Positions 1 to 8,505 of a stretch of DNA of 64,000 nt are shown piece by piece. The notes under the pieces were generated by a model that had not been told where the DNA came from, made no database searches, and saw nothing but the letters and a program-made list of their open reading frames with translations. Within the stretch, counting starts at the first letter, position 1, and every line of letters begins with the position of its first letter. Location: the NCBI GenBank assembly GCA_039024315.1, contig JBCCQN010000008.1, positions 1-64,000 on the forward strand, written 5' to 3'. Source of the stretch: JBCAWW01 sp039024315 (GTDB taxonomy: Bacteria; Bacteroidota; Bacteroidia; J057). The translations under genes were made by a program, and so were the position numbers.

Positions 1-171
1 ACCAGCCGCGTCAGTATAAGTTCCTTGATAAGTACCGATAATGATCACGGTAGCCCCGGCCAGCGGTTCACCAGATTCAGCGTCGGTAACTTTCCCACTG
101 AGGACTCCGTTTTGTGACCAAAGCGAGAGGCTCCAGACGCATAAGCAAAATAGGCTTAGAATTTGTTTCAT
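1..171 (-). CDS. TonB-dependent receptor-like protein, N-terminal fragment (cut by window edge)
   Basis: The reverse strand reads from an ATG at 171 out of the left edge, so only 57 codons are visible. Residues 1-20 form a signal peptide ending in LSLWSQ. They are followed by SGKVTDAESGEPLAGATV, the typical start of a carboxypeptidase-D-like regulatory domain. In Bacteroidota this domain usually opens SusC-type or other TonB-dependent outer-membrane receptors, but it also occurs on other exported proteins, so the rest of the protein decides. The gene is divergent from the thioredoxin-like gene at 294 and shares a region of about 120 bp with it. I see the signal peptide and the first domain; the receptor assignment is inferred. 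Confidence 0.6.
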   Translation of the reverse strand, partial: MKQILSLFCLCVWSLSLWSQNGVLSGKVTDAESGEPLAGATVIIIGTYQGTYTDAAG

Positions 172-293
172 GTTGGTAGGATGGGCTACTCCCGCAAATA
201 TCGGAAGGTGGCTCCGATATTACAATTTTGTATATTCAGTGCTGAAAGGCATTGGCGGCCTTTCTTTCCCAAATTCCACATTTCAATTGTCTT

Positions 294-1466
294 ATGCGTA
301 ATTCTGTCTTCTTAATTTTTTTCAGTTTTCTATGCCTGAGCCTCTCCGCTCAAAACGGCATCGACTTTCTACATGGTGAATGGGAGGATGCTCTCGCCAA
401 AGCACGTAAAGAACGTAAAGTTATTTTTGTGGATGCTTATACCGTTTGGTGCGGTCCCTGCAAAATGATGAGTCGCAATACCTTTACCGATCCGGAAGTA
501 GGTAAGTTTTTCAATAATAACTTTGTCAACTACAAATTTGACATGGAAAAAGGGGACGGTCCCGCATTTGCGCAAAAATATCAGGTCAATGCCTACCCTA
601 CTCTCCTCTTTATCAATCATAAGGGGGAACTTATCCACCGCGCCTTGGGCTATAAGCCCCCAAAACCTTTTTTAGTTGAAGGCAAAAAAGCCCTAGACCC
701 ATCTCGCAATCAATCATTGCTAGAATTAGAATTTGAAGACGGCACAGCTACCCCAGAACAGCTTTTTAATTACGCCCTCAACCTTAAAGCCGCAGGCGAA
801 GATTATAGCAAAGCTGCCGCTCAATATTTTGCCACCCAAAGTCCTAAGCAATTACGTTCCTCCGTCAATTGGGAAGCCATCAGAGAACTCTCCTCCGATA
901 TGGATGGCCCGGAGTTTCGTTATTTGCTTAAAAAGCGCAAGAAGTTTTCTAAAATGCATGGTAAGCGAGCCGTCGATAATAAGATCACCGAGGTGCTTAA
1001 AAAGGAAGTAATTGCCTCTGCCGTTCTCAATAAAAAAAGTCGTTACCTCGACGCCATTGCCTTAGCCGACAAAGCCATCAAAGACGATGGGCAAACCGCA
1101 AGTTACCTCAAGGTGGTCTATGCCGAAGCCAAAAGAGATTGGTCTGACTATACCTACAAGGCGATTTATCATTTCGATACCTATAGCGTTACCAATCCAG
1201 AATCCCTTGACCAAGCTGTCCGCAATTTCACCCAATACGTAGCAGATGAGGAGAACCTCAAGCATGCTGTCGATTGGGCCCGTCGCTCGGTTGTCCTCCA
1301 AAATGCAGCCTACAACAATGAGTCCTACGCGAGGTTACTCTACAAATTGGGAGATGCTGACCAAGCCCTCAAACAGGCCAACAAAGCCTTACAACTTGCT
1401 TACCAAGAAGGGATTGACACACTGGAGATCGAAGAGCTAATCCAGCAAATCAGGGCAGGTAAATAG
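294..1466 (+). CDS. Exported thioredoxin-fold protein with C-terminal helical repeats
   Basis: I chose the ATG at 294 (390 aa) because it begins a clean signal peptide (MRNSVFLIFF to SLSAQ, residues 1-20); an in-frame ATG at 252 would put extra residues before it. The thioredoxin active site WCGPC is at residues 52-56, and the cis-proline motif AYPT follows about 50 residues later. The protein is expected to act as a thiol-disulfide oxidoreductase in the periplasm. The C-terminal 200 residues are alanine-rich and helical, ending in a TPR-like unit (LLYKLGDADQAL). Similar thioredoxin-TPR proteins are common in Bacteroidota and their partners are mostly unknown. The glycosyltransferase starts 3 nt downstream, so the two are probably co-transcribed. 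Confidence 0.8.
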   Translation: MRNSVFLIFFSFLCLSLSAQNGIDFLHGEWEDALAKARKERKVIFVDAYTVWCGPCKMMSRNTFTDPEVGKFFNNNFVNYKFDMEKGDGPAFAQKYQVNAYPTLLFINHKGELIHRALGYKPPKPFLVEGKKALDPSRNQSLLELEFEDGTATPEQLFNYALNLKAAGEDYSKAAAQYFATQSPKQLRSSVNWEAIRELSSDMDGPEFRYLLKKRKKFSKMHGKRAVDNKITEVLKKEVIASAVLNKKSRYLDAIALADKAIKDDGQTASYLKVVYAEAKRDWSDYTYKAIYHFDTYSVTNPESLDQAVRNFTQYVADEENLKHAVDWARRSVVLQNAAYNNESYARLLYKLGDADQALKQANKALQLAYQEGIDTLEIEELIQQIRAGK

Positions 1467-1469
1467 TAA

Positions 1470-2297
1470 ATGCAACAAAGCCTGCTTACGGTCATTACCC
1501 CTACTTATATGCAAGGCGCATATATCAGGGATTGTATTGAGTCTGTCAAGTCTCAGTCATACCCCTTCGTGGAACACTTAATCTTTGACGCCGGCTCTGA
1601 TGACGAAACGGAAGCCATTGTGCGCTCATACGAGGGGCAGTATAATCTAAGCTTTATTTCAGAGCCTGATCGTGGTCAGGCCCACGCAATCAATAAAGGT
1701 TTAGCGCAAGCCAAAGGCCAAATCATCTGTTGGCTCAACTCAGATGATCTTTTTCATCATGGGCAAGTATTGGAGCAAGTCGTGGCCCTTTTTGAGCAAG
1801 AGCCCGCAATCGATGTAATCAGCGGTGGAGGCGTTTACGTCGCTAAAGACGGGCAATGGCTAGCAGATATAGCCGTAGAACCTCATGCTGGAGACTTGCG
1901 ATATGTCAAACGAACTTGCTTGGCTTTACAGCCGTCCACCTTTTGGCGCGCTAATGATCTACGGCTAGACGAAAATTTACATTATGCCTTCGATTGGAGA
2001 TTTTGGTTAGACATGTTGCTCATGGGCAAACAATTCCGTCTCATTCCTGATCAACTATCTCGATACCGCGTGCATGGGGAGTCCAAAACCCAGCAGGACT
2101 TAGCAGCTCGTAAAAAAGAAGTACTCTGGGTAAGCCGTTATGCCGACAATGGATGGGCACAGATCGGTTGGAACTGGCTGGTTTATCGTTTTTTTCTGCT
2201 CGCAGAACGCTGGAATCTAGGCTTTATCAAAGCTGGCATCAACTTCATCAACAAGGGTCTTTATAAGATCAGCGGGGGTTTGATTTATTCAAGTTGA
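1470..2297 (+). CDS. Glycosyltransferase family 2
   Basis: This 275-aa protein has a GT-A fold of family GT2. It starts with the nucleotide-binding strand TVITPTYMQGAYI, continues with DAGSDD at 40-45, and has the metal/nucleotide-sugar acidic motif NSDD at 90-93 (a DxD variant). The acceptor half contains the WRFWLDMLL and YRVHGES segments typical of cell-surface polysaccharide GT2 enzymes. It would transfer a sugar from a nucleotide-sugar donor to a glycan or lipid acceptor in the cytoplasm; donor and acceptor cannot be told. It begins directly after the tandem stop codons of the thioredoxin-like gene. The C-terminal 50 residues are hydrophobic and aromatic, suggesting membrane contact. Confidence 0.85.
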   Translation: MQQSLLTVITPTYMQGAYIRDCIESVKSQSYPFVEHLIFDAGSDDETEAIVRSYEGQYNLSFISEPDRGQAHAINKGLAQAKGQIICWLNSDDLFHHGQVLEQVVALFEQEPAIDVISGGGVYVAKDGQWLADIAVEPHAGDLRYVKRTCLALQPSTFWRANDLRLDENLHYAFDWRFWLDMLLMGKQFRLIPDQLSRYRVHGESKTQQDLAARKKEVLWVSRYADNGWAQIGWNWLVYRFFLLAERWNLGFIKAGINFINKGLYKISGGLIYSS

Positions 2298-2300
2298 GCT

Positions 2301-2378
2301 TACTGCTTCGCAGAACGCTTGTCTCAAGGCTGCGGCATGCATGCGCGCACCCGAGTTAAGCGTTCCGCGAAGCGGTGA
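2301..2378. repeat. Composite palindromic element A: inverted pair of arms with core
   Basis: Left arm TACTGCTTCGCAGAACGCTT (2301-2320) and right arm AAGCGTTCCGCGAAGCGGTG (2358-2377) are inverted copies matching at 17 of 20 positions. The spacer between them holds a core with GCATGCATGC. A second composite with the same arms and a related core, in the opposite orientation, lies at 27334-27424. This element fills the gap between two convergent genes. Confidence 0.8.
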
Positions 2379-2386
2379 CAAACCCC

Positions 2387-2965
2387 TCAAACCAAACGAC
2401 TGCCCAGCTGCTCTACCTTTGCTAGCTGTTTTTCCAAAAAAGCAGGCTTGGCATTCATGATCGGCCCGATATAACTCACTTTCACAGGACTGATGCCAGA
2501 AAACTCCAAGGTGCCCTTTTTTAGCTGTCGGGTAGCCGCTCCTCTCATGACCAAGCGATAATACCAATAAGGGGTATCGGCCGTAATGATGACGCGAGCA
2601 CTTTTGCCTTTGAGGAGTTTCTCGGGGATGGGATTGTTTTTGCGATATTTAAAGGCCACACCTGGTAAGAAGACACGATCGATAAAGCCCTTCATCAAGG
2701 CAGGATAACCAAACCACCACAAGGGAAAAATCCACACCAAGTGATCTGCTGCCTTAATTTGCTCGGTAGCCATTTGTAAATCTGGCTCCAGCGGCATCAC
2801 CTTTTGATAACCAAACTGTAGGTTGGGATCAAAATCGAGTGCTGCGAGATTGAGTTGCATGATCTCAGCTGAGTTTTTTTGAGCGCCACGGAGATAAGCT
2901 TCGCTCAACGCATAATTAAAACTATCAGGATTGGGATGTCCGTTGATGATCAATACCTTTTTCAT
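2387..2965 (-). CDS. NAD(P)H-dependent oxidoreductase, flavodoxin-2 fold
   Basis: This 192-aa protein belongs to the NAD(P)H:quinone oxidoreductase / KefF-MdaB-like family. It opens with IINGHPNPDSFNYAL, the FMN/FAD phosphate-binding loop, and has WIFPLWWFGYPALMKGFIDR around residues 78-97, the usual flavin-contacting segment with the conserved PLWW-G-PA pattern. Such enzymes are soluble two-electron reductases of quinones, azo compounds or electrophiles. The gene for a Crp-type regulator ends 56 bp upstream on the same strand, which suggests co-transcription or direct control by it. The physiological substrate cannot be read from the sequence. Confidence 0.85.
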   Translation of the reverse strand: MKKVLIINGHPNPDSFNYALSEAYLRGAQKNSAEIMQLNLAALDFDPNLQFGYQKVMPLEPDLQMATEQIKAADHLVWIFPLWWFGYPALMKGFIDRVFLPGVAFKYRKNNPIPEKLLKGKSARVIITADTPYWYYRLVMRGAATRQLKKGTLEFSGISPVKVSYIGPIMNAKPAFLEKQLAKVEQLGSRLV

Positions 2966-3021
2966 TCACGATCTTTTGTCGCAAATACGGCAAAGGCGCT
3001 GGCACGAAATAGGACATTTGT

Positions 3022-3585
3022 CTAAAAAGAAATTTCCTTGCGCAGACGACTGAGATGACGCTGGGTGATCCCTAAGTAAGAGGCGAGATATTGTAAGGGA
3101 ATGTGTTGTAAAAACTCAGGATGACGCTTGAGCATGTTGGCGTAACGTTTCTCCGCTTTCTCTTTTTGCAGCATAAAGACACGTTGCTCTAATTCTAGAT
3201 ATTGCTGCTCGGCGATGATTTTGCTCAGTAACAACCAACGAGGGTCTTGGGCCACAAGTTCTTCAACTACACTTTTGGGCAGCACAAACAATTGGGTATC
3301 TACCAAAGCTTCCATGTTTTCATTCGTAGGCTCCCCAGTAATCCATGAAGCATAAGCTGAGAGCAGATCCCCCGCAAAAAAGAAACAATAAGTAATCTGC
3401 TCTAGTTCACTGGAGTGATAGTAGGTTCTCACCAAGCCGGATTCGATAAAGGCCAACTTGCTACTAATACTACCTTCTTGGATAAAGAATTCGCCCTTAG
3501 CCAGTTTCTCTGGCTTGCCCTTAGCGAGGACCTTTTCGATTTCTGCCTCACTAAATAGACCGAATGACTGCAAAAAAGCTTTCAT
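3022..3585 (-). CDS. Crp/Fnr-type transcriptional regulator, short form
   Basis: This 187-aa protein has an N-terminal cyclic-nucleotide-binding-like beta-roll (about residues 25-115, with FFIQEGSISSKLAFIESGLV) and a C-terminal helix-turn-helix, LASYLGITQRHLSRLRKE, that ends at the C-terminus. The length of about 190 aa is normal for the Bacteroidota Crp subfamily. No clear cyclic-AMP-specific arginine/serine pair is evident, so the ligand is unknown. It lies between rsmA (7 nt upstream) and the flavodoxin-fold oxidoreductase. The arrangement suggests it regulates the oxidoreductase, possibly in response to a redox or small-molecule signal; that is inference from position. Confidence 0.85.
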   Translation of the reverse strand: MKAFLQSFGLFSEAEIEKVLAKGKPEKLAKGEFFIQEGSISSKLAFIESGLVRTYYHSSELEQITYCFFFAGDLLSAYASWITGEPTNENMEALVDTQLFVLPKSVVEELVAQDPRWLLLSKIIAEQQYLELEQRVFMLQKEKAEKRYANMLKRHPEFLQHIPLQYLASYLGITQRHLSRLRKEISF

Positions 3586-3592
3586 AATAGTG

Positions 3593-4354
3593 CTAGATCA
3601 TATAGCCTGTTAGTTCTATAAACTTCTCAATCGGAAATTGCTCGGCCCGCAGCTTTAAAATCGTCTCCTGCTCTGGAAAGGCTTTCATTTCGACCCCTTT
3701 CAAGGCATTGCGCAAGGTTTTACGCCTTTGGTTAAAAGCCGCTTTGACAAGACGCTTAAGCTTAGCAAAAGGCACTGCTGGCAAGTCTGATTTGCGCACG
3801 AGCCGAATTACCCCACTTTGCACCTTGGGCGGAGGACGAAACACATGCGGCGGCACCGTAAATTCGTAGCTGCGCTCAAAATAGGCGCCGAGTAATACAC
3901 TCAAGATCCCATAGGTTTTGCTGCCTTCATTGGCACAAATACGCTGGGCCACTTCCTTTTGAATCATAAACACCCCTTCCTCTATGTATTCAAGATGATC
4001 TAGGAGGGCAAAGAAGATGGGCGAGCTGATGTTATAAGGCAAATTGCCAATAAAAGCAGCATTAGGCTCGAGATGCGCAGAGGGGTCCCACTTCAAGATG
4101 TCTTGATGCACGATTTTGGGTCCCTTTTCGCCATAATGCTGGCTCAACCATGCTACCGCCTCAGGATCTACCTCTACGAGTTGCAAATTGGGGTATTTAG
4201 GCCAAAGCAAGTCCGTCAGAACGCCTTGTCCCGGGCCAATTTCGACTACTTGCTGTTCGGGCCTGGCTTTCAGGCTATTGGCGATGCGTTCCGCGGTGAG
4301 CGGCTCCTTTAAGAAATGCTGCCCCAGATGTTTCTTGGGTTTCAGATTATCCAT
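3593..4354 (-). CDS. rsmA: 16S rRNA (adenine1518-N6/adenine1519-N6)-dimethyltransferase
   Basis: This 253-aa protein is RsmA (KsgA), which dimethylates two adjacent adenines in the 3' hairpin of 16S rRNA late in 30S assembly, using S-adenosylmethionine. It begins with the hallmark KKHLGQHFL. The SAM-binding motif I is VVEIGPGQG (36-44), the acidic loop E61-V-D follows, D85 contacts adenine, and the catalytic motif IV is NLPYNISSP (104-112). The C-terminal domain has FNQRRKTLRNAL, the RNA-binding segment of the family. Length matches the family. Essential residues are all present. Confidence 0.97.
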   Translation of the reverse strand: MDNLKPKKHLGQHFLKEPLTAERIANSLKARPEQQVVEIGPGQGVLTDLLWPKYPNLQLVEVDPEAVAWLSQHYGEKGPKIVHQDILKWDPSAHLEPNAAFIGNLPYNISSPIFFALLDHLEYIEEGVFMIQKEVAQRICANEGSKTYGILSVLLGAYFERSYEFTVPPHVFRPPPKVQSGVIRLVRKSDLPAVPFAKLKRLVKAAFNQRRKTLRNALKGVEMKAFPEQETILKLRAEQFPIEKFIELTGYMI

Positions 4355-4375
4355 CTTTTGTGGTAATTTGGCTGT

Positions 4376-5806
4376 ATGAAGGCACTCTTATCGCCCCATG
4401 TACCGCAGACGGACAAAAATACACTTTTGGTAGCACTTCTTTCGGAAGAATACGCAAGCCAGACATATTCTCTTCTTTCGCTTACTCCTTCGGAGAACGC
4501 TTCTACCGAGAGCGGTAAGCGCCAACTTCTCAATCAGGACGGAAAAACGACGCTTTGCTTAGGCATGGGAGCAAAGCCTACGATAGAAGCGTTCCGCAAA
4601 GCGGCTCACCAAGCTACTCAGATGGCCAATGAATATGGCTACGAAGAACTGGTAGTAGCAGCCGCGGATATTTCCCAAAATGCCGCCATTGGAGGTGCTT
4701 TGACAGAAGCTTTTTTGCTGAGTGCTTATCAATTCAACGTTTACAAATCCGAAGTCAAACCCGCCTCACTCCAGACAGTACATTTACTAGGGGAAGGAGA
4801 GGCGCTCACAGCTGCCGTTGCACAAGGACAGATCATGGCCGAAGCCACCAGTGTAGCCCGAGACTTGGTCAATGAGCCAGTAATCACATTGACAGCAGAA
4901 GAAATGAGTCGCCGCATTGAATCATACGGTAAGCAGTATGGCTTTAGCGTAGAAGTGTTTCATAAAGCAAAGATTCAATCGCTAAAGATGGGAGGGCTTT
5001 TGGCGGTGAATTCTGGCAGTATAGATCCCCCTACTTTTTCTATCCTAGAGCATAAACCCGAAAATCCCCGCAATGAGAAGCCAATCATTTTTGTGGGTAA
5101 AGGGGTCGTCTATGATACCGGAGGCCTAAGTCTCAAACCCACAGCCAACAGCATGGATTTCATGAAGGCGGATATGGGCGGAGCAGCCGCAGTGATAGGC
5201 TCGATTTGTGGCTTAGCCGCGGCAAAAGCTGATGTTTGGGTGATTGGCTTAGTGCCAGCAACTGATAACCGACCCGGGCAAAAAGCATATACCCCTGGAG
5301 ATGTAATCGAAATGTACAATGGCTCGACAGTAGAGGTATTAAATACTGATGCTGAAGGCCGGATGATCTTGGCTGATGCCTTAGCCTACGCCAAGCAATA
5401 TGAGCCAGAGTTGGTAATCGACCTAGCGACTTTAACGGGGGCAGCAGTAGTTGCCATAGGTAGTCCGGGCATTGCTATGATGGCGACTGCTGGAGATGAG
5501 CAAAAGCAAGCGCTTAAAGATGCAGGTGAAGCAGTTTACGAGCGTCTAGTAGAATTTCCGCTATGGGATGAGTATAAAGAGATGCTCAAAAGCGATATAG
5601 CTGATCAAAAAAACATTGGAGGGCGCGAAGCAGGCGCCATTACAGCGGGCAAGTTTTTGGAAGCCTTTACGGACTATCCTTGGATCCATCTGGATATTGC
5701 AGGTCCGGCATGGCGTTTTAGCCCAGATTCATACCGTGGCAAAAACGGTACCGGAGTAGGTGTACGCCTACTGTTTCAATTTATTCAACAATACGGCCAA
5801 GCTTAA
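4376..5806 (+). CDS. M17 family leucyl aminopeptidase
   Basis: This 476-aa protein is a cytosolic M17 metallo-aminopeptidase, which removes N-terminal leucine and similar residues with two metal ions. The C-terminal catalytic domain contains K242 and D247 in GKGVVYDTGG, D266 in the MKADMGG motif, and the signature NTDAEGR at 323-329, which supplies D325 and E327. The N-terminal macrodomain-like part is short and divergent. It contains an inverted pair of element A (4483-4502 and 4587-4606) translated as TPSENAS and EAFRKAAHQ. The start at 4376 is 21 bp from rsmA's divergent start. pdxA follows after 24 bp and is probably in the same operon. Confidence 0.93.
   Translation: MKALLSPHVPQTDKNTLLVALLSEEYASQTYSLLSLTPSENASTESGKRQLLNQDGKTTLCLGMGAKPTIEAFRKAAHQATQMANEYGYEELVVAAADISQNAAIGGALTEAFLLSAYQFNVYKSEVKPASLQTVHLLGEGEALTAAVAQGQIMAEATSVARDLVNEPVITLTAEEMSRRIESYGKQYGFSVEVFHKAKIQSLKMGGLLAVNSGSIDPPTFSILEHKPENPRNEKPIIFVGKGVVYDTGGLSLKPTANSMDFMKADMGGAAAVIGSICGLAAAKADVWVIGLVPATDNRPGQKAYTPGDVIEMYNGSTVEVLNTDAEGRMILADALAYAKQYEPELVIDLATLTGAAVVAIGSPGIAMMATAGDEQKQALKDAGEAVYERLVEFPLWDEYKEMLKSDIADQKNIGGREAGAITAGKFLEAFTDYPWIHLDIAGPAWRFSPDSYRGKNGTGVGVRLLFQFIQQYGQA
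4483..4606. repeat. Element A inverted pair inside the aminopeptidase gene
   Basis: Arms TACTCCTTCGGAGAACGCTT (4483-4502) and AAGCGTTCCGCAAAGCGGCT (4587-4606) face each other across 84 bp. Both are translated, in different frames relative to the repeat (PSENAS and EAFRKAA). They fall in the poorly conserved N-terminal domain, away from the metal site. Confidence 0.7.
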
Positions 5807-5830
5807 ATTGCTGGCCATAATGGAGCTTTC

Positions 5831-6973
5831 ATGGCAAAATCAAGAAGACCTAAACATACTAAACTCAAAATAGGCATTACGATCGGCGATGTGAGTGGCA
5901 TCGGCCCTGAACTCGTGATCCAAGCTTTTCAAGACCAGCGGCTCAAAGAGCTTTGTGTCCCGATCGTATATGGCTCCTCGCGAGTGATCAATATTTACCG
6001 CAAGGTGATGGGAGTGGAGAAGTTTCACTACATCATGGTACAAAAGCCTTCACAGGCGCAAAATCGCAAACTCAATATTATCGACTGTGTTTCGGACTTG
6101 GATCGTATCGATATTGGTAAACCTTCCAAAGCTAGTGGCAAGGTGGCTTATGAAGCGGTAAAAAGAGCCGTTGAAGATGCCCAGCACCAACAATTGGATG
6201 CCCTGATTACCCTACCCGTCGATAAGGCGACTTTCCAAATGCATGACGAACAGTTTACCGGACATACTGAGCTACTAGCAGAAGCCTTTAATGTCAAGGA
6301 TAACTTGATGTTGATGGTGTCGGAGGAGTTGCGAGTCGGCCTTGTGACCAATCATGTTACCATCCGAGACGTGGCACAAAATATCTCGACAGACAAGATT
6401 TTTCGTAAGGGTTTGCTGCTAAACGAATCTTTGAAAGAGGATTTTGCGATCACTCAACCACGCATTGCGATTCTGGGGCTCAATCCACATGCAGGCGACA
6501 GCGGTTTGCTAGGGAAGGAAGAGGAAGAAATCATCTCGCCCGCTATCCGCGAACTCAAAAATAAAGGAGTGCGCGTAATGGGGCCTTATCCGGCAGATGG
6601 CTTCTTTGGCTCTCTAACTTACCGCAAATTCGATGGTATTTTGGCCATGTATCACGATCAAGGTTTAGTACCCTTCAAACTAATCGCGGGTTATCGTGGC
6701 GTCAATTATACTGCTGGTATGCCTTTCATTCGTACCTCCCCTGACCATGGCGTAGCCTATGATATCGCGGGCAAAAATATAGCCGATGCAGAGAGCTTGC
6801 GCGAGTCTCTTTATCTAGCGATAGACATCCATCATCGCCGCAACGAAAACAAAGCGCTACATGATGGTGCCCTCAAGCCCATCGATATTAAAGAAATGAA
6901 AGCGGCTCGCGCCGCCGCGGTAACCAATTATATGGGCGATGAGGAAGTCATCAAAGAAGACTTTGAGGAGTAA
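5831..6973 (+). CDS. pdxA: 4-hydroxythreonine-4-phosphate dehydrogenase
   Basis: This 380-aa protein is PdxA, which oxidises 4-phosphohydroxy-L-threonine with NAD and releases CO2 in DXP-dependent pyridoxal phosphate synthesis. The family start ITIGDVSGIGPELV is at 16-29. The three metal-ligand histidines correspond to H175 (TNHV), H220 (NPHAGDSG) and H275 (MYHDQGL), and the end of the fold has RTSPDHGVAYDIAGK. It is about 50 residues longer than the E. coli enzyme, through a basic N-terminal extension and a longer C-terminus. It follows the aminopeptidase gene by 24 bp and is followed by a strong terminator. Cytosolic, expected homodimer. Confidence 0.96.
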   Translation: MAKSRRPKHTKLKIGITIGDVSGIGPELVIQAFQDQRLKELCVPIVYGSSRVINIYRKVMGVEKFHYIMVQKPSQAQNRKLNIIDCVSDLDRIDIGKPSKASGKVAYEAVKRAVEDAQHQQLDALITLPVDKATFQMHDEQFTGHTELLAEAFNVKDNLMLMVSEELRVGLVTNHVTIRDVAQNISTDKIFRKGLLLNESLKEDFAITQPRIAILGLNPHAGDSGLLGKEEEEIISPAIRELKNKGVRVMGPYPADGFFGSLTYRKFDGILAMYHDQGLVPFKLIAGYRGVNYTAGMPFIRTSPDHGVAYDIAGKNIADAESLRESLYLAIDIHHRRNENKALHDGALKPIDIKEMKAARAAAVTNYMGDEEVIKEDFEE

Positions 6974-6997
6974 AGCTCGCTAAAAACAACTTATTGG

Positions 6998-7030
6998 AGG
7001 CGTTCCCGAATTATTTTGGGAACGCCTTTT
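6998..7030 (+). terminator. Rho-independent terminator after pdxA
   Basis: AGGCGTTCCC (6998-7007) pairs perfectly with GGGAACGCCT (7018-7027) across a 10-nt loop, and a T-run follows. It ends the aminopeptidase-pdxA unit. Confidence 0.85.
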
Positions 7031-7146
7031 CTTCAATTAGCAGAATATCTGGAGTATGGCTCTTTGTGCGTAAAAAGTAGGCACAAGTCTTTCATATACT
7101 ACCTAATCATGAGTAAGCCTTCAGAAAACTGTTTGGGGGTTCAAGC

Positions 7147-7677
7147 CTATTCAACAGCGTTATCTTGGGCAGCCTGAGCAAAGCGTCCCCAGATCTTTTG
7201 GTTTCGAATGGCGAAAAAAGCGCCAGCCCCCATCGTAATAGCGACAGCAATACCGGTCATATTGTAAAACACTGCATTGGGCACTCCGCTCTCAATGACG
7301 ACGTCTGGAAAGCGAACCAAGGTCTCCGCAGTGAAGGCCCCATACAAGCCTATCACCGACCAAAACATAAAATTGTAATGCAGAGAAATATAAGACTTTG
7401 GCTTTTTAAAGATCATAGGGAGCATACCACTGATCAACGTCAAAAGGCTCAAAATGGCCATCCAGTGAAAAATACCAAAGCTTCCAAACAAGCGGTAGAT
7501 CATAAAGGCAGTCAGGTTTACCCCAAGCATGGCAGCGGCATAGGCATAGCCAATTTTCTTATGCAAAACAGTAGCTTTTCGTGTTGCTAGCACTAAACTA
7601 CCCGTAACTAAAGCCACGATGGAGAATACTAAATGAATCAGCCCAATATTGCCGGATATTAAATTGTCTAAATTCAT
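7147..7677 (-). CDS. DUF2306-type integral membrane protein
   Basis: The start at 7677 (MNLDNLISGNIG, 176 aa) is preferred; an in-frame ATG at 7743 would add 22 polar residues and overlap the upstream pseudogene. Five or so hydrophobic segments span the protein (for example HLVFSIVALVTGSLVLA, WMAILSLLTLISGMLPMI, and a C-terminal glycine-alanine segment). HKKIGYAYAAAML and the spaced histidines (HW, HYNFMFW) resemble the DUF2306/DUF2269-like family of small polytopic inner-membrane proteins whose function is unknown. It lies just downstream of the decayed hydrolase copy on the same strand. Confidence 0.6.
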   Translation of the reverse strand: MNLDNLISGNIGLIHLVFSIVALVTGSLVLATRKATVLHKKIGYAYAAAMLGVNLTAFMIYRLFGSFGIFHWMAILSLLTLISGMLPMIFKKPKSYISLHYNFMFWSVIGLYGAFTAETLVRFPDVVIESGVPNAVFYNMTGIAVAITMGAGAFFAIRNQKIWGRFAQAAQDNAVE

Positions 7678-7696
7678 TTTTTTATTGCTTAGTTGA

Positions 7697-8397
7697 TTAC
7701 TCTTTTGCCTCTTGGCGCAACATTTCATAGTCCTGCAGCACAATCTGTACGCTTGCTATGAGTAACGCTGGATCATCCCAGTGAACATAATGTCCGGCAT
7801 CAGCACTGTAAAAAATCATACCCTGATCGACCGATTGAACCACCTCCGTCCATCTCCACAAGCGGTGCTTGATTTTGGAGCGAAAAAGGGCCTCTTCATC
7901 ATATTCCTCAGAATGGAATTTAGCCGGCATATCAAAGCGTCCTCCTACCAAGATATGCACGGGTATGTTGGGCAAAGGCTTTTCATGGATTTCTCTGAAT
8001 TCATCTTCACGCAGCTGGGCGAGAACTTGTCCTTCTCTTTTTATGGGTCCGGGAGATTGGTCCCGGCTGATGCGCCTGCGTTCGATAAAGATTTCTATCA
8101 AACTATCCACCTTAGCCTTTTCCCAGCCAAGTACATCATAATATAATCTTTTATTTTGATGTGTTTCTGTAAAATCTGCAGGATCGATGATGATCAGTCC
8201 GGCTAACAGCTCCGGATAGTAATTGGCAAAGCCACACATGTCCAGCCTCCTAATAAGTGTCCAACTAAGACAAAGGGAGGTTCTTGATCTAGATGATTAA
8301 GGAAGCGAACCAATCGATAAGCTGTATTTCTTATGGGAGGCATCTCAGCCACTACCTCCGACTTACCTACTCTAGTTCTCTCATATGTGAAAAAGGG
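7697..8397 (-). pseudogene. Decayed alpha/beta hydrolase copy, frameshifted and 5'-truncated
   Basis: The reverse strand from 8239 to 7697 encodes a reading frame that matches the intact hydrolase at 12278-13213 almost residue for residue from FANYYPE to the C-terminus (NIPVHIL-GGRFDMP, SADAGHYVHWDDP). A second frame, visible from about 8397 to 8210, supplies the preceding part (TYERTRVGKSEVVAEMP, VLVGHLLGG). The junction is frameshifted near 8235. The nucleophile serine of GHSLGG is replaced by leucine (GHLLGG), and the signal peptide plus about 75 further residues are missing. The product should be inactive. Loss is by frameshift, deletion and active-site change together, so a sequencing error alone cannot explain it. 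Confidence 0.85.
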
Positions 8398-8428
8398 AGT
8401 AGTGCATCGTGATTTAGCCTTTACCGAT

Positions 8429-8505
8429 TTAATAGCCAATAATCCATAGGCGATCATCATTACAAACAACGAGAAACTTATCGTTCTCCAAAGGAATATA
8501 TGGGA
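8429..8505 (-). pseudogene. Remnant of the 3' end of the FG-GAP/VCBS gene
   Basis: Read on the minus strand in the proper frame, this stretch gives NDKFLVVCNDDRLWIIGY followed by a stop. The intact VCBS protein at 13234-16557 ends NDKFLVACNDDRLRIIGY. The copy keeps the order seen at the intact locus, VCBS 3' end and then hydrolase, so it is the edge of a segmental duplication. Confidence 0.85.

Noticed and set aside
7781..8146. A 121-codon frame on the plus strand in the hydrolase pseudogene
   Set aside because: It lies across sequence that matches the intact hydrolase on the other strand residue by residue, so the minus strand is the former coding strand.
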